Part shown: positions 12,195 to 24,750 of the stretch, one piece after another
How positions within the stretch are numbered: the stretch's first letter is position 1
How the letters are laid out: each line of letters starts with the position of its first letter
Source: Daphnia carinata
Lineage: Eukaryota; Arthropoda; Branchiopoda; Diplostraca; Daphniidae
NCBI RefSeq assembly: GCF_022539665.2
Contig: NC_081336.1
Span: 9,400,778 to 9,464,777 of the forward strand
DNA length: 64,000 bases
Reading direction: 5' to 3'
Notes under the pieces: model-generated
Seen by the model: only the letters and a program-made list of their open reading frames with translations
Told to the model about the DNA's origin: nothing
Databases searched by the model: none
Made by a program: the position numbers and the translations under genes

Positions 12195-13866
12195 GCACTT
12201 TTTTTAACGTGAATAAGCCTATTTTTCTTTTGTACACGACTATTATCGAACGAATGCTCGACACCAATAAAGTTTAAAATCCAAAGTCGAGGAGACGTTG
12301 TGCTCGGTGAAATTTTTCGTCAATTACTGAAATTCGGATGTCAAAGCAAATTTAAGTTTTATGATAAGTTCTTCTTCTATAAACAGAGTTACAATCCACA
12401 ATCAACAATCCAATTGCTACGGGGAAATTTCTTATTCCTTGATTGCAAACTAAGCCAAAACAGCAAAAGATTTCCTGTTCACTTCAAGCTGAAAATGATA
12501 AGCATTATAGAAACAACTTGATTTCTTTCAAGTTCACTGAAAATTAAAGTTTTGGGATTAAGCAATAGTTGATGAAGTAGGAGTACAGATTTTTCTTAGT
12601 TAACAGGTATACCTTTCACATTGTGCAACCTCAAGTAGCATGGATACTGCAGAATAAGCTGTCCAATATTCCAAGCTTCCATGGTCTGTTGAACTAGGCA
12701 GACCTAGACACCAGTGAGAATGGTGTACAGGTAAATACACACTGTTGGTCAGCAAGTGCATCTGCACTGTAGAAGCTCTCCAAAGCCTCCAGCCAACCAT
12801 CTAATGTAACATAGGATTGATTCATCAGTTTTCTGAAATGACTGTTGCATTTTGCCACCAAAGAACTCTCAGAGGTTCAATATGATCACTTAGTACGAGA
12901 CTGTAAATTGTTGGAATGCTGCTCATAGGAAAACTTTAGCACAGATGGGCAACTAAACATAAACAAACCAACTAAAAGTTGTAACTCCAGGCAAAATGAA
13001 ACCTTGTCAAGAACGACAGGATCGTCTCTCACGAGTCCTTTCACACATGATCGCTGCACCTTATCTAATGGGGGGAAAAAATAAGAGTTAGTAAAAGTAA
13101 AACAAAAAAAGACATGAAGATGCGGTTAAATTTGATTGTGCTTACCACTGGGCTTACCACAACATAGAACCAAAAGATGCAGACGGCATGATGACGTTGA
13201 AAATGATATCATCTAGTTTTGGGGATGCCATATTACGTAAATTTATTTTCTCACTCTCTTTCTCTTCTCACGTATTTGCTAGGATATCAATTCCGTTCGA
13301 TCTTAATTCACTTCATTATTCTTCAAGATCAGTAAACCTCAAACAACTCCATATAGAAGAACTTGATCTTGGAATAATTCTACCTAAATTTAAAAATTGA
13401 AAAGCAAGACTGATAAATAGAAAATAAATCTTAATTTCAAACAGCTCAGTTCCAACTGACCTCCATCCATTGCGACGACTGGCGTTTAAAATCAGGAGCC
13501 AGGTAGATTCCGTATTTCTTCGCAAACAGATGCTAATAATCCGCCGACACTTTCCTAGTTCTGGAACTTGATCGAATTACCGCGGACTTGTTTTCTGGTC
13601 TTCGGATTCGCCTGCACTTCTTGAAATTTAGTTTTGGCTATTTTGTTATATTTTCTCACTGAAGAATTTACTCGGTGTGAGCACATTCTTGTTGAACTTT
13701 TTTATTATCTTGATCACTAACATGTTGACAATAGTCTTCTACTGTCCCTACACGGATATGAACCTACACTGATAATTGGATTGAAGGACGTTTTATGCTC
13801 GTTGGTGCCTTTTGGTTGTGGTCAGTGTTCGCTGGCACACTGGGGTGTAGAAAACATTTGCGTTGC
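12195..13866. other. Duplicated noncoding block, first copy
   Basis: After the lectin terminator, the segment from about 12580 onward is a diverged copy of 23430-24750 (shared starting string GGAGTACAGATTTTTCTTAG). It is the downstream flank of C1q gene A and marks the left edge of the segmental duplication. On the minus strand, 12600-12800 is a decayed version of the reading frame seen at 23459-23764. No intact gene is present. Confidence 0.55.
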
Positions 13867-15795
13867 TTAGATTTCTTCTTCTAAAAGCCACCCGTTAAAA
13901 TGCGTGTGCGAACCCTGGTTCACTTCCACATCGCTGTCGTCGTATAGAAACCCCCCACTGATCCCAATATATATCTGGATCCATACTTTGTCTCCGGCTT
14001 GCAAAGATACAGTACTTTGAAGGGTGATTGGACTTCGGTTATCCGGATATACGAGGTAGCCTATATTAACCTGACTGATTGCTATTCTTTCACCATTTTT
14101 ATAAAGATTCGCGCCTAGTTCCCTTTGCACTGGAACTGGATCTGGACCTGTAAGCATCGGAAATTGTGCGAGTCCAGCAAAAGAAAAGAAGTAAGTTCCG
14201 TTGACGGGTGCTGTGAATACGCCGCTTGGCAAATCCATGGCCCCTCCCATGTTGACTATGGTAATCTCAAACGGAAGTGGAATGTTTCTTTCCGAAAAAT
14301 TCTTGTCTTTCTGTACGTAGAAGTATATTGGCTTTGTTTTTATGTCTTGATATCCGATCCTCTTCTGGAAATCTGAAAATTTTATAATAACATTTAAAAT
14401 CTTTTTCTTTTTTTCATTTTTTTTTTCTGTAATTTGAAAAACAAGAATTTTTTCAAGAATTTGATTTTGACATACCTCCTTTTTGCAGATCTACCACAAT
14501 GACAGTTAATCCAATCACAGACGTGAATACATATCACCTACCTTGTTCATCAGGTCGTTTATCAAATTGGCAGAGAACAATTCTTATTCGTTTAGCTCCC
14601 CTGATTGAGTAGATTCCGTTGAGAGTGTGTCCCATCCGCCACAAATCTTTGCACGATCTCGGCATTGCCTCCGTTTTTGCCTTTCCCTGACATCGTAGCC
14701 TACTCACTTTGTATTCACCATAGCCCTTAAACGGATTGCTAAAACGGAGGCGCGTAACAGGCAGACGTTCGCTTGAGATGGCACCTGAATTTTAGCCCCG
14801 ATTGGAATCGTCATTGCGTTTTTTTTTTATTCAAATAAATAGATCGCTCGCACCGCGCATTTGACGTTCTTTGTCATCAAGGTCGCACCCCGTCATCCAA
14901 TGGTACAACCCGATCCTTTCGCCGTCTTTGCCGATCCACCAAGCATAGGCGGTCCCGTTGAAGTACAACGGAGATTTTCTGCAACGGTACTGCATCATCA
15001 ATGACGAATTTTAGAATAAACGACCGTTCAAACAAATCGAAGCTTTGCTCAAAGTACCCGAATGCTTTGTGCGCAGTTTTCGGACAATTGCTGTAACGCT
15101 TCCATTTGTCTATCGCTTGCGTAATATTTGATTTGCCTCGAGTAACATCCAGGTTCTCTGCAATTTCCAATGTCCATTTTCGACTCGCTGTCATGTAAAA
15201 TGAATGTTGTGCCTTTGACAGGATTCCACTTCCAGTAATCTCCAGCCGCCTCGGCTGCCTCCATGTCGCAATGGACATGGATTGGTGGATCACCGATGCC
15301 TAGTCCGTCTGGATCGATCCAGTACATACCGGAGGGGTACGTCGGATTGGCGACGTTGATTTCATGGCAAGTACGAAGAGTTGCGTTCGGACGACGATGT
15401 TGATTGACATTATCTTCAAAAGGTTTTATACTAGTTGCGAGCTGACGACGAGGTCGATTGATGGCGACATTATCTTTCAAAGGGTGATGTCCCTTTTCCA
15501 GAACAGGCAAACGTGAATCCTGTTTTTCAATTTTGGCTTCCAGTTGACCGACTTTCGTCTCCAAATCAATAATTTTGGCTTCCAAATGTTCTTTAATTTT
15601 GACCTTTAAGCGAACACGTAAGTCAAACATTAGGAATCAATGCAGCAAGAAAAGATATGAATTTGGACTCACATAGTTTTTCTCAAGTAGTTCAACTCTT
15701 TCTTGCAGATCAGGTGGAGCAGCCGTGAGACAGCACGTAGACAGCGCCAAAATAAGAAGAAATGATCGAATCGTCCCGGATAAATTATGTCCCAT
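13867..15795 (-). CDS. C1q-domain protein A with coiled coil and neurexin IV/Caspr-like fibrinogen module
   Basis: Five exons, minus strand: 15673-15795, 15058-15603, 14854-14989, 14542-14784 and 13867-14372; 517 residues, no breaks. Residues 1-25 are a signal peptide (MGHNLSGTIRSFLLILALST). About 30-75 is a heptad coiled coil (LETKVGQLEAKIEKQD), suited to trimer assembly. From Cys120 (LRTCHEINV, MYWIDPDG, HVHCDM) through exon 3 (YRCRKSPLYFNGTAYAWW) to LPVTRLRFSNPF is a module that resembles the fibrinogen-like region of neurexin IV/Caspr. Exon 4 carries MPRSCKDLWRMGHTLNGIYS and a second Cys before the C1q domain. Exon 5 is a C1q domain of about 140 residues (GGAMDLPSGVFTAPVNGTYF, KVWIQI, THFNGWLLEEE). 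A TTTAAA at 15851, conserved in paralogs, may serve as TATA. C1q proteins act as secreted, oligomeric pattern-recognition molecules; the exact ligand is unknown. Paralogs lie at 24751, 28353 and 35049. Confidence 0.85.
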
Positions 15796-17219
15796 CCTTT
15801 CGCCTTCGCACAGCGGCTAAGAATGAAATACCGAGCAAACTAGAAACTGGTTTAAATGCCTAGATAGTGTTTTGAAACAACATTCATTAAAAAAAAGAGG
15901 TCAGTTGCAGTGGTAACTTAAGAATCCATTTATCTGATCTTATCCACAGGATATAGCGCAAACACCATTTCTTCTTAGTTGCAGCGTATTTCCCAGATTG
16001 CGAAAGCAAGTCTCAAGGACATCGTCAAACTATTCCATAAATCAAGAATGATATCCCATCATTGATCCTCGCAATCAGTATTCTGTTCTCCTCTCCTCGA
16101 ATTAATCGCGCCTTTGGTTCTCTTCTTATATGTTGCCTTTGCATCTTCCTTTTTCATCTTTTGCGAATCAAACAGTATTTCGGTTTCTTGGTCGTCTTTC
16201 CCGTGTTCTCTCCTCTTCGTTTCTCTAAATCAATTTAGGTGATGCTAGTCGATCCTGAAAAACGAAACAAACACGAAAAACCGAACTCCAAGTGAGAAAC
16301 AAGAAAATTACTTACCCCCTTGGCCATTTATGTTTCAAGTCGTTGATATTTCCCATTTATCCTTGGCAAAAGAACAAAATTAAAAACGATACATAAATAC
16401 AGAATAAAATGAAATATTCCTAAAATAACTCACGTTTTTTTTGTTTGTTTTTTTTACATGCGTTGATTCATTTTTGTTTTTATATTTTTTTTTTTTCAGT
16501 GGGTACAAATTCTCTTTCAATCTATGTTTACCTTAAGTAAAGTGATTGACAGACACATTATAAAGGAAATGTCAAAAGTAAAAAGACATTGCATAGTGAA
16601 AGACCCGCATTAGAAGAACGACTCTGAATTCTTTCACCAATCCGTATTAGAGAACCATCAGCTAGATTTCCGGGGGGAGGGCAATGCGATACAGACAACT
16701 TGTATACATGCCTCAACAAATGTCTTAAGGTTATCTAGATTTCAGTTTGGAGTTGAACTCATTCTGGAGAGTAGCAGTCGTTGTCTGCCTTTCGAAAGAC
16801 ACACACAACTCGGTGCTTTTGATATCCAAACTGTTTAGAATAGGGAGATACGTGGCAAGGAAAACCTATCGAATTTCAAACGTTTTTTAAAACGATATTT
16901 AATCGTGTAGCTTTTAAAGCTTACTTGAGTTTACTCAAATAATATGACTAAATTTTAGACGTATCAGATACTTGAGTTCACTTAACTTTTGAAGTACAAG
17001 CAACGCGATCGATACACAAATTATCCAGTGGACAGTTTACCTCCTACAAATTTCAATGAGAATATGAGTCATGACTACAGTTTCAGCTCGCAAAACAATT
17101 TAGACGACACGCAACACTTCAATTTAAATATCACATCAATCCGCATTTCTTATATTTCATTCACAGCGACATCTTGATTTAATCTCGCTTGTTTTAAACT
17201 AGTCAGAAAATACGCGATT
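15796..17219. other. Spacer with relic charged exon (minus)
   Basis: Upstream flank of C1q gene A. It contains the TTTAAA core promoter candidate at 15851-15856. About 16070-16225 on the minus strand keeps an open, highly charged reading frame (KDDQETEILFDSQKMKKED). A candidate intron (GTAAGT to TTTTTCAG) lies just upstream of it, around 16245-16315. Copies at about 26890-27060 and 37080-37260 are broken by stops, so this looks like an old exon carried by the duplication rather than a live gene. Confidence 0.45.
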
Positions 17220-18597
17220 ATGCACCGCAGGGCGATATGGAATGTTTTAGTTGCTACCCTCATCGCGTTCGGTGCAAGTGAAATGGAGATTTTAGAGCCA
17301 TCACAAGTGGACATGCGTGAATCATTACGTGACGTCAAATTGTCTGTAACAATGGAATTAACTGAAGAGAAAAATACAACCGCTAGATGTTTGTTTACCG
17401 ACTACTATTTCAATCGAAATCGCTTTCAACTGAATGGCGAAATGAATGGCATGAAGAACACTAATAAGGTCGATGGCAAATGCATTTTTACACAGCGCCC
17501 ATTCAGGAAATACACAACGAGAGATGTTGTCCGTTGTTTCGATTCGTTATCGGTCAAACGGCAAAGACAACCGATGCATATTGCTTTTATAGGCGATTCG
17601 ACCATACGTCAGCACTTTGTCAGTTTTCTCAGGGTAAGATTTCTGTTTTCAATGGCAAATTAAATACCTCGCTGTTTAATTTAAGGGAATATTAGAAGTC
17701 ATTTTCTTTGTAAATTTAAAAGCTATTTCCTGACCACGACAGCCAAATTACGACGCAATTTAACAGGTTCGCCTATAAAAATTGGAGTATGCAACATCAC
17801 GATGATCGCAACGTTACGAGTCAGCTGTTGGGTAATTTACGCATTTCTTTCTTCTGGCGAAATCTTATCAATAACGAGTTGATTGCTGATTTCAAACGAT
17901 GGGCATCGACTGACGACGACAGTCAAGCACCAGACTATATTTTTTTAGGTGGGTTAAAATCAATCACATTTCTACGCAGACACTTGCAGTATTCTTAATT
18001 TAGTTGACGTGTAACTGGCCATCAAGCTTTTTTCGAAGCATAATTGATTTCAATTGAAAATAATATTTTTTTTGTGTGTAAAAAAGGCTTGACAGTTCAT
18101 CACATTATAGAGAACGACCTGATCACATTCAAGGGATTACTAGAAACAAGTCTAGTGCCATTGATTAATCAGAGCCTAGCCACACATCGGCATCAAAGAA
18201 TTATTTGGCTGCGTCTTCATACTGCAATTGATCAATTCTATCAATATTATGGAGGTTTTTATACGGAAACGGTTACCATGTACAACGAAGCCATCGAGCG
18301 TATCCTGAAGTAACGATTGGGTCTAGATTACCATATCTGCCTCAAACGCTTTAAAATATTTACTTAAACAGAAGTACGAAAGTAATGATGTGGGATACCA
18401 TCGTTGCTATTGGCGAGGAATATCTGCGAGCGTGCGCCTTAACCGCATACACTCGCCACGATTTCGATCAAGTCTTAATCGATAAATGGATGGATCGAGG
18501 GTACATGAATTGCAACGATTTCGTACATCCAGGAATGACTGTGATAGCCATTGGTACACAACTCATCATCAATCACATGTGTGAAACTGTTGCCTAA
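17220..18597 (+). CDS. CASD1-like SGNH/PC-esterase family protein, soluble
   Basis: Four exons: 17220-17633, 17723-17948, 18087-18309 and 18372-18597; 362 residues with consistent phases. Residues 1-20 form a weak signal peptide (MHRRAIWNVLVATLIAFG). The block IAFIGDSTIRQHFVSFLR at about 121-138 is the first SGNH motif, with the likely nucleophile Ser127, and matches the CASD1/NXPE-type family. The last exon holds NDFVHPG, giving the expected Asp337 and His340 of an Asp-x-x-His dyad. CASD1 transfers acetyl groups to sialic acid in the Golgi, but that protein continues into many membrane helices that are absent here. This one is therefore a stand-alone lumenal or secreted domain, acting as an O-acetyltransferase or esterase on an unknown, probably carbohydrate, substrate. 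A broken copy lies at 30862-31560. Confidence 0.75.
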
Positions 18598-19440
18598 ACG
18601 CCCCAGCATCTTGTGTCGCTTCAATACACAAAGATAAATAATTGACATACTACCTTAGCTCGGTGTTCTCATTGTTGGATTCAGATTGCTAGCTAAGAAT
18701 CTGGTAGAGGATAAATGATCGTCCGTAGCACAAGGGATGCGTAGGAATCAAGGTCAAGTTGTTTGGACGATTCTTGGAAACTGGAAGTGGATCACGGGTT
18801 TCCATTTCATCTATTCTCTGCAAACGAAATATACAATACGCTAATTAGTAAATTGGTCATGAAATTTATGCAATAGCTTAAGTAAAGTCTTCTCTTATCT
18901 TACGCAAAGGACTGCGGAATCCGCATGCATCTCATCTCATGAATCCTGTCAATATCAAAGCCGAGATGTGGACCAGGATGTGGTAAGAGTTGATAACAGC
19001 ATGAAGCCGGCTTCTTCTCCGCAATTAGACCTGCTGAATTGTTAACAACAAATATATTAAATGCACATAACAAATGAAGTAAAGTACGATTTTAGAAGTC
19101 GGTCGCATGCAAATTCAAACTAGAGGTGACGTAAGAGCTACTTCACCTGTATTGACCGATCCACTCCAACGTACATGATAAGTCCTGTACTGAAATATTT
19201 ACACAAGTGTGTTGACTAGTATCCAAGTGCTGATGATTTTTGAACCCGCCAAGTTATCTGTCCAATATAAAAGGAATTATGTTAATAAGGCACACACGTA
19301 CAACACGTAGGATCTACTTTCTTACATCTCCTTATCTACAAGTGGGTAGTTTACCAGCAAATGTTTGACACGTTCGAGTTGTGTCATAAATCGGTAATGC
19401 AGTCGTCGAGATGAAATCAGTATACGTCTTGGGTGATGCA
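18598..19440. other. Spacer between CASD1-like and C1q-E genes
   Basis: No gene seen. The whole stretch is duplicated with good identity at 31561-32412, supporting one block duplication that carried both flanking genes. It presumably includes the promoter of the C1q gene starting at 19441. Confidence 0.5.
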
Positions 19441-20612
19441 ATGGCTGGTTACTTATATTCCACGCTCGTTTTCCTATTGTGTGTTTCTAAAATATCTTCA
19501 ACAAATGGATTTTCCTTGAACAAACAGCAGCAACAATTAACTGGCAATCATGTAAGAAAGTCTGTTCTTTCCATTTCACCTAGAATACAAAAAACAAAAA
19601 CATTTTATTTATTATTTTGTAAAGAATGAAATTATTTCACTTTTGGAGAATAAAATATTGCAACTGGAAAACAGAGACAAACGATTAGAGGCTCTGGAGT
19701 TAAAGGTTCAACAACACGTAAGCATCTCAATTGATTTGTTACATAAATAAAACTGAATTACTATTGTGTTACATCACTATTCCTATCAGGCTGAAATTCG
19801 AGAAGCTTTGACATCCAAAGTTATTGAACTGGAGGCCAAAGTACAGCAACAACAACAGCTGCTAGAAGTGCTACAAAACGCAAAACCACGATCAAATTGT
19901 CAATCAGTCGTCAATGGCGATAACGATAATAAATCAAGGGCAGTCAGCACAATGCCAACCTCTTGTGCTGATCTACAGGTTATGGGATACGATCTAAATG
20001 GATTCTACTCTGTCATGGGCGTTGGGAAGATGAACAGCGTCTACTGCGATTTTACGAAACAACCTAGCGAATCAGGTACAAGTCAAGAAGTATAAAGCAA
20101 AATGTTGGCTAATGATGTGACATTTAACTGTAGGTTTCCAGCAACTGATTGGGTTTACAGAAACCAAATCAGTGTCAACGGCTTTTTATGTGCAAAGAAG
20201 CTCATCTTTCACGCAGATAAACACTCCCATTCCTTTTCAAGTTGAAAGGCTCAATGTGGGTGGAGCCATGAACTTGACGTCGGGAATTTTCACGGCTCCG
20301 GTAACCGGAAATTACTTTTTCTCCCTATCAGGAACGGCTTACATTTCAGCATCAACAAGCAGACTCGTCTTTACCATAAGCCTTTACATGAATGACAATC
20401 CTATCGCGTATGGCTATGCTGATGAAATGAGTACTGATTACCAATATGAGACATTTTCCCTTCAGTCAACGCTCCATATGATGAAGGGTGACCAGGTTTG
20501 GTCACAGATATCTTCCATCGGAACAGGAGTGTATCTCTATGGCGGGTTATTTACTCATTTTAATGGTTGGTTACTGCAAGAAGACATATTCCTATCAACA
20601 AATGCCAGGTAA
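19441..20612 (+). CDS. C1q-domain protein E with coiled coil
   Basis: Four exons: 19441-19551, 19625-19717, 19790-20075 and 20134-20612; 322 residues. The start at 19441 gives a clean signal peptide (MAGYLYSTLVFLLCVSKISS); an in-frame ATG at 19411 would add ten residues. Exons 2 and 3 encode heptad-rich helices (LENKILQLENRDKRLEALEL, VIELEAKVQQQQQLLEVLQ). A segment MPTSCADLQVMGYDLNGFYS with a second Cys (VYCDF) follows, and then a C1q domain from about residue 185 (LNVGGAMNLTSGIFTAPVTG to THFNGWLLQED). It lacks the fibrinogen-like module of genes A-D but shares their linker and phase-1 introns. It is expected to be a secreted trimer. A truncated copy lies at 32413-32820 and a fragment at 46686-46915. 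Confidence 0.88.
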
Positions 20613-21595
20613 AAATAAATTAATCACTGAGCAATTTTTAGTAAAGTATCTGTGATGTTACACTATTTTTCCAAATAAATATCTAAAAATATCTAAGCTA
20701 GCCACAGCACAATTTAGCACCGTTGCTTCTTGACTATTAAAACTGTGTAAAGAAATTCAATATGAATATACGTTACCTTGAAAGCCTATTGGGCTAAAAT
20801 GAGGTTATTACAAGTATGGAAGGCAGTGATTATCATGTGACTTGATAGTTTTGCAACAAAGATCTCAATCAGTATTTGCCTCATTTATTCCTCCTCAGCA
20901 CCACACTAAAGAAACAATGCTTCCTTTTGTTGATATATCATTTCATCTAAACTAAAGAAAATAGAAATTAATGATTTACTCGGTCTCCATGCTCTCGCTT
21001 ATTCATTTAAAAAAGAATATACTGCAACCGAGATATTTTTTTAACCATGGGCCAATTGATCATACATATGTAGTTTGCAAAGGAAACAAAAATTGATCTT
21101 AAAAATCAAAACTATTTCTCACCCTATTAATAGCCAATGTCAGTCAAAACCAACACTTTTACAGTTAAATTTTAGAAGTTCACTGAACATGAGGCCATAC
21201 TTGCAGGCCGCCATGATGGATGTACGGGGATTGCTGTTCCCTGCTTTTTCGCTTCAAATTTTTTTATTTCCCAACATTCGTCATCAAAAATACTGTTTAA
21301 ACTGATGAAAAAACTATTTCCTAAAATTATAAATTGTTTACAAAATCAACAAAATCCATTCGTTTGTAAAATTATGCTCAATATTTATTTGATCTGACAC
21401 CAATCAGCAAACTTAAAACATGGCACTCCGTAAAGTTAAGACAGGAATACAAGGCATGACAGCATTGTTAAGGAAGCTGAAAGATCATACTTTACGGAAC
21501 AATATCTTGCATTAATTAAAACATGAAATAAGATCTGATAATAAATTAGCAGCTGAAATGCTGCTTGGATGTAATCAAACTTATCAAATGAATCT
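20613..21595. other. Spacer, no gene seen
   Basis: Downstream flank of C1q-E and of the convergent IL-17-like gene. The part from about 21005 recurs at 32806-33270, where it is fused directly to the truncated C1q-E copy. No coding region is supported. Confidence 0.45.
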
Positions 21596-22063
21596 TCAGC
21601 GTCGTAAAACTTGTTCACCAAGAGCTCCCGAATCGTCTGGTGCACAACTACACCCGATGGCCATATTTGTGACGATGATAGCCTCAGGTAGCCCAGTCGC
21701 TGGATGATTGACGGCCAAACGTAAATCTGTCGTCAGCTGTTTACATGTGCGTCCTGCTCCTCCACAGGTTTGAGAAGTGCACGATCCCGAACAAACGATT
21801 TCGCTTATTTCGACAACAAGATTACCGAGAGGGTGATCCTGTTCGACAGTTCTACTTTCCACTCGGAATGGACACAATGTTTCGGGATGTTCACCCAATG
21901 CTGCCAGCTCTTCTTTTATGGAAACGACGCTAAATTGAACGTCTTTGATTGATTCGTCTTGAAGACCAAGTTGATGTGTTTCAGCCAGAGGTTTCAGTGT
22001 CAAACCGTAAGATGAAGAGATGAATAACCCTAGCCACAACAAACCAAACACATACACTTGCAT
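21596..22063 (-). CDS. Secreted cystine-knot protein, IL-17-like
   Basis: Single-exon frame of 155 residues starting at 22063 with a signal peptide (MQVYVFGLLWLGLFISSSYG). After a spacer of about 60 residues the cysteines follow the order CPF...CSGSC...C...C...GCSC, ending AIGCSCAPD. The opening Cys-Pro, a hydrophobic strand (LVVEISEIVC) and the terminal Gly-Cys-x-Cys resemble the interleukin-17 type of cystine-knot cytokine. Other cystine-knot families, such as Trunk or spaetzle relatives, cannot be excluded. If correct it would be a dimeric extracellular signalling ligand. It is convergent with C1q gene E. A decayed copy at 33271-33707 has lost the first conserved cysteine. Confidence 0.6.
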   Translation of the reverse strand: MQVYVFGLLWLGLFISSSYGLTLKPLAETHQLGLQDESIKDVQFSVVSIKEELAALGEHPETLCPFRVESRTVEQDHPLGNLVVEISEIVCSGSCTSQTCGGAGRTCKQLTTDLRLAVNHPATGLPEAIIVTNMAIGCSCAPDDSGALGEQVLRR

Positions 22064-23430
22064 GGCTAAAAGTAATGAAAACAGATCAAACCAAATATTC
22101 TATTCTGTTTGATCTCCAAACCTTTTCTGATAGATTGACACTGAAGCACGCTTCCTATATATGCAGAGAAGTTTGAACGTTTCTACAGCATCACCAAATA
22201 AAACACAGCAGATTGTAGGATATCCCGGTGGAAAAGACGTGAAAGGAAAAATTCCAGAAGAGACGGACCCACGTTTGGTTTACGCTTTGCGCAGATCAAC
22301 AGAAACAAGTTAAAAACCTCAAAGTTCACGTAAAAATTCCAGTATTAGTGACGGATCCACGTTTGAATTACGTTTTACGCAGATTAATAAAAACAAGTTA
22401 AGAAACTCAAAGTTCACCTAAGTCCCATTCAATGATTTTCAAACGTCATACTCATCACGTCATTGTGGTTGCCAACTCAGGAAATAACAATTGGACCGCA
22501 TGCCTACGTAACAATTGCGGTCTGCCGTAACCCTCGGCAATAAAACGGGTATTCCGAAGTTATCCCGACGTTGTAAACACACGCACATTGTAGTTCGTCA
22601 CACCATCCTACACTCACGTAGAAAACTGAAAAATGAGGAAGGAATTGAATCTACTCATACGTCAAATTACGTTCAATAACGTTCCAAAATGGCGTTAACG
22701 AGTTTCAGAATAGCAAATCGAAACGTTCCGGAAGAACCTAACGATAGTATCGGCTTTTTTTTTTAATTTAACCTCGTTGGATTAACAATAGGCTGCGGTA
22801 CGTTGGATGCTCGTGCGGGATCAGCTTGACGTCAGACGAAAGGATCCTGTGTTGACAAAACCCCATGCGTTAATTGGACGAAAGGAACACGACGATGTCT
22901 GCATGAAATCTTTGTAACAGATCCCTTTAATACAGATAATATTGAAACAAATCCACATTTCTATTACCCAAGATCCCAAAATAGTTGGAATGAAGTACTT
23001 ACCCATTGAAAGCCATATAGAATAATAAACCTCCAGACTGGGTAAGAAATCGCTCACACGGTAAGGTCCGACCCCACAGAAACCCCACATCAAAAACCTG
23101 AAAGTATCAATAATCATTAACTGCTCCGGGAAACAAACAGAAGCCAACAACTTTAATAAAGTCAGATATAACAATAATCACAGTAAATCATATCTCAATG
23201 CTCTGATGTTTAGGTTTTTCATGATATACGCAGAAATTGAATGTAAGTAGAGTAGTGGAGAAATACATAGCTAAAATGCCAACACGTTGAACAGAAGCTA
23301 TAGCCTCGCAACAAACAGCCTGTAATTTAAAAAGAATTTGAAACAAGTCCTCGGCCCAGCACGCTGTAAACAACTGACTCCTTTACAGCTTACTGTAAAA
23401 TAAATTCATGTGACCATAAACACGGACAAA
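22064..23430. other. Spacer with direct repeat and hydrophobic relic exons
   Basis: The minus-strand stretch 22821-23174 contains hydrophobic, exon-like pieces with good splice sites (for example a donor after CAATGG near 23003). They recur at 34533-34766 and, more diverged, near 27535 and 54215. It looks like a decayed multi-exon membrane-protein gene. Most of the block recurs at 33729-34960. Confidence 0.4.
22257..22424. repeat. Two-copy direct repeat, about 85 bp
   Basis: Two adjacent imperfect copies share GACGGA-CCACGTTTG, CGCAGAT, AAACAAGTTAA and CTCAAAGTTCAC. The same pair is present in the duplicated block at about 33910-34065, so the tandem repeat predates the larger duplication. 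Confidence 0.7.
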
Positions 23431-24750
23431 TTCCAGTAGGAGTACAGATTTTTCTTAGTTAACAGGTATACCTTTCACATCTTGACAATCTTGAGTAGAA
23501 TGGATACTGCAGAATATTCTGACCAAACTTCCAAGCTTCCGCTGCCTGTTGAACTAGACGGAACTGGGCTTCAGTAAGAGTGGTTGTAGAGGTAAAATAC
23601 ACACCCTTGGCCAACAAGTGACACAAGTCCATCTTCATTGTAGAACCATCTATCATTGTAGAACCATCTATCATTGTAGAACCATCTATCATTGTAGAAC
23701 CATCTAATGCAACATAGGATTGATTCACCATAGTTTTCTGAAATGACTTGCATTTTGCCAGCAAAGAACTCTCAGAGGTTCAGAATGATCAGTTAGTACG
23801 AGACTGTAAATCATTGGAATGCTGCTCAAGAAAAACAAACGCACTTCAGCACAGATGCAAAAGCAAGTAATAACAAACCAACGAAAAGTTGTAACTTCAG
23901 GCAAAATGAAACCTTATCAACGACAGGATCGTCTCTCGCCAAGTCCTTCCACACATGATGGCTGCACCTTATCTGCTGGGCAAAAAAAAAAATAAAGTTA
24001 GTAAAACAAAAAAGACATTAACATGCGATTATATTTAATTTGTGTTTACCACTGGGCTTGCAACAATATTGAACCAAAAAATGCAGCCGACATGATGACG
24101 TGGAAAATGGTATCATCTAGTTTTGGTGATGCCATATTTCGTAAATTTGTTTTGCCTCTTTCTCTTTTCATGTATTTGCTGAGATATCAATTCCGTTCGA
24201 TCTTAATTGACTTCAGTATTTTTCAAAATCAGTGAACCTCAACTCCACATAGGAGAACTTGATTTTGGAATAATTCTACCTGAATAAACAAAGAAAAGTA
24301 AGACTGACTAATAGAAAATAAATCTTAAATTCAAACAGCTCAGTCATCCATTGCAACGACTGACGATTAAAAGCAGGAGCCTGGTAGTTTCCGTGTTTTT
24401 TCACAAACAACTTCTAATACTCCTTCGACACTTTCCTAGTTCTGGAACTAGTTTGAAATATCGAGGGCTTGATATCTATTCTTCGACTTCGCCTTCACTC
24501 CTTGAAATTTAGTTCTGGGTGTTTTGTTATACTTTTCATTGAAGATTTGAATCGGTGTGCGCACATTTTTGTTGAATTTTTTTATTATCTTGTTCACTAA
24601 GATGTCGACAATAGTCTTCTAATGTCGCTCCAGAGATATGAACCTACATTCATAATGGGATTGAATGACGTTTTATGCTTGTTGGTGCCTTTTGATTGTG
24701 GTCGTACTCTTCGCTGGCACACCATGGTGTGAAAAACGTCTACATGTTGC
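23431..24750. other. Duplicated noncoding block, second copy
   Basis: Paralog of 12580-13866. The minus-strand frame 23459-23764 (contains VQQAAEAWKFGQNILQYPFY, ends RCERYTC) stays open for 101 codons, while the copy at 12600-12800 is shifted. It may be a relic exon of an unknown gene. No active gene is supported. Confidence 0.4.
23635..23707. repeat. 18-bp tandem repeat, about 4 copies
   Basis: Unit GTAGAACCATCTATCATT repeated without change, giving a repeated peptide GSTMID on the minus strand. The paralogous site near 12770 has a single unit, so the expansion followed the duplication. Confidence 0.9.
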
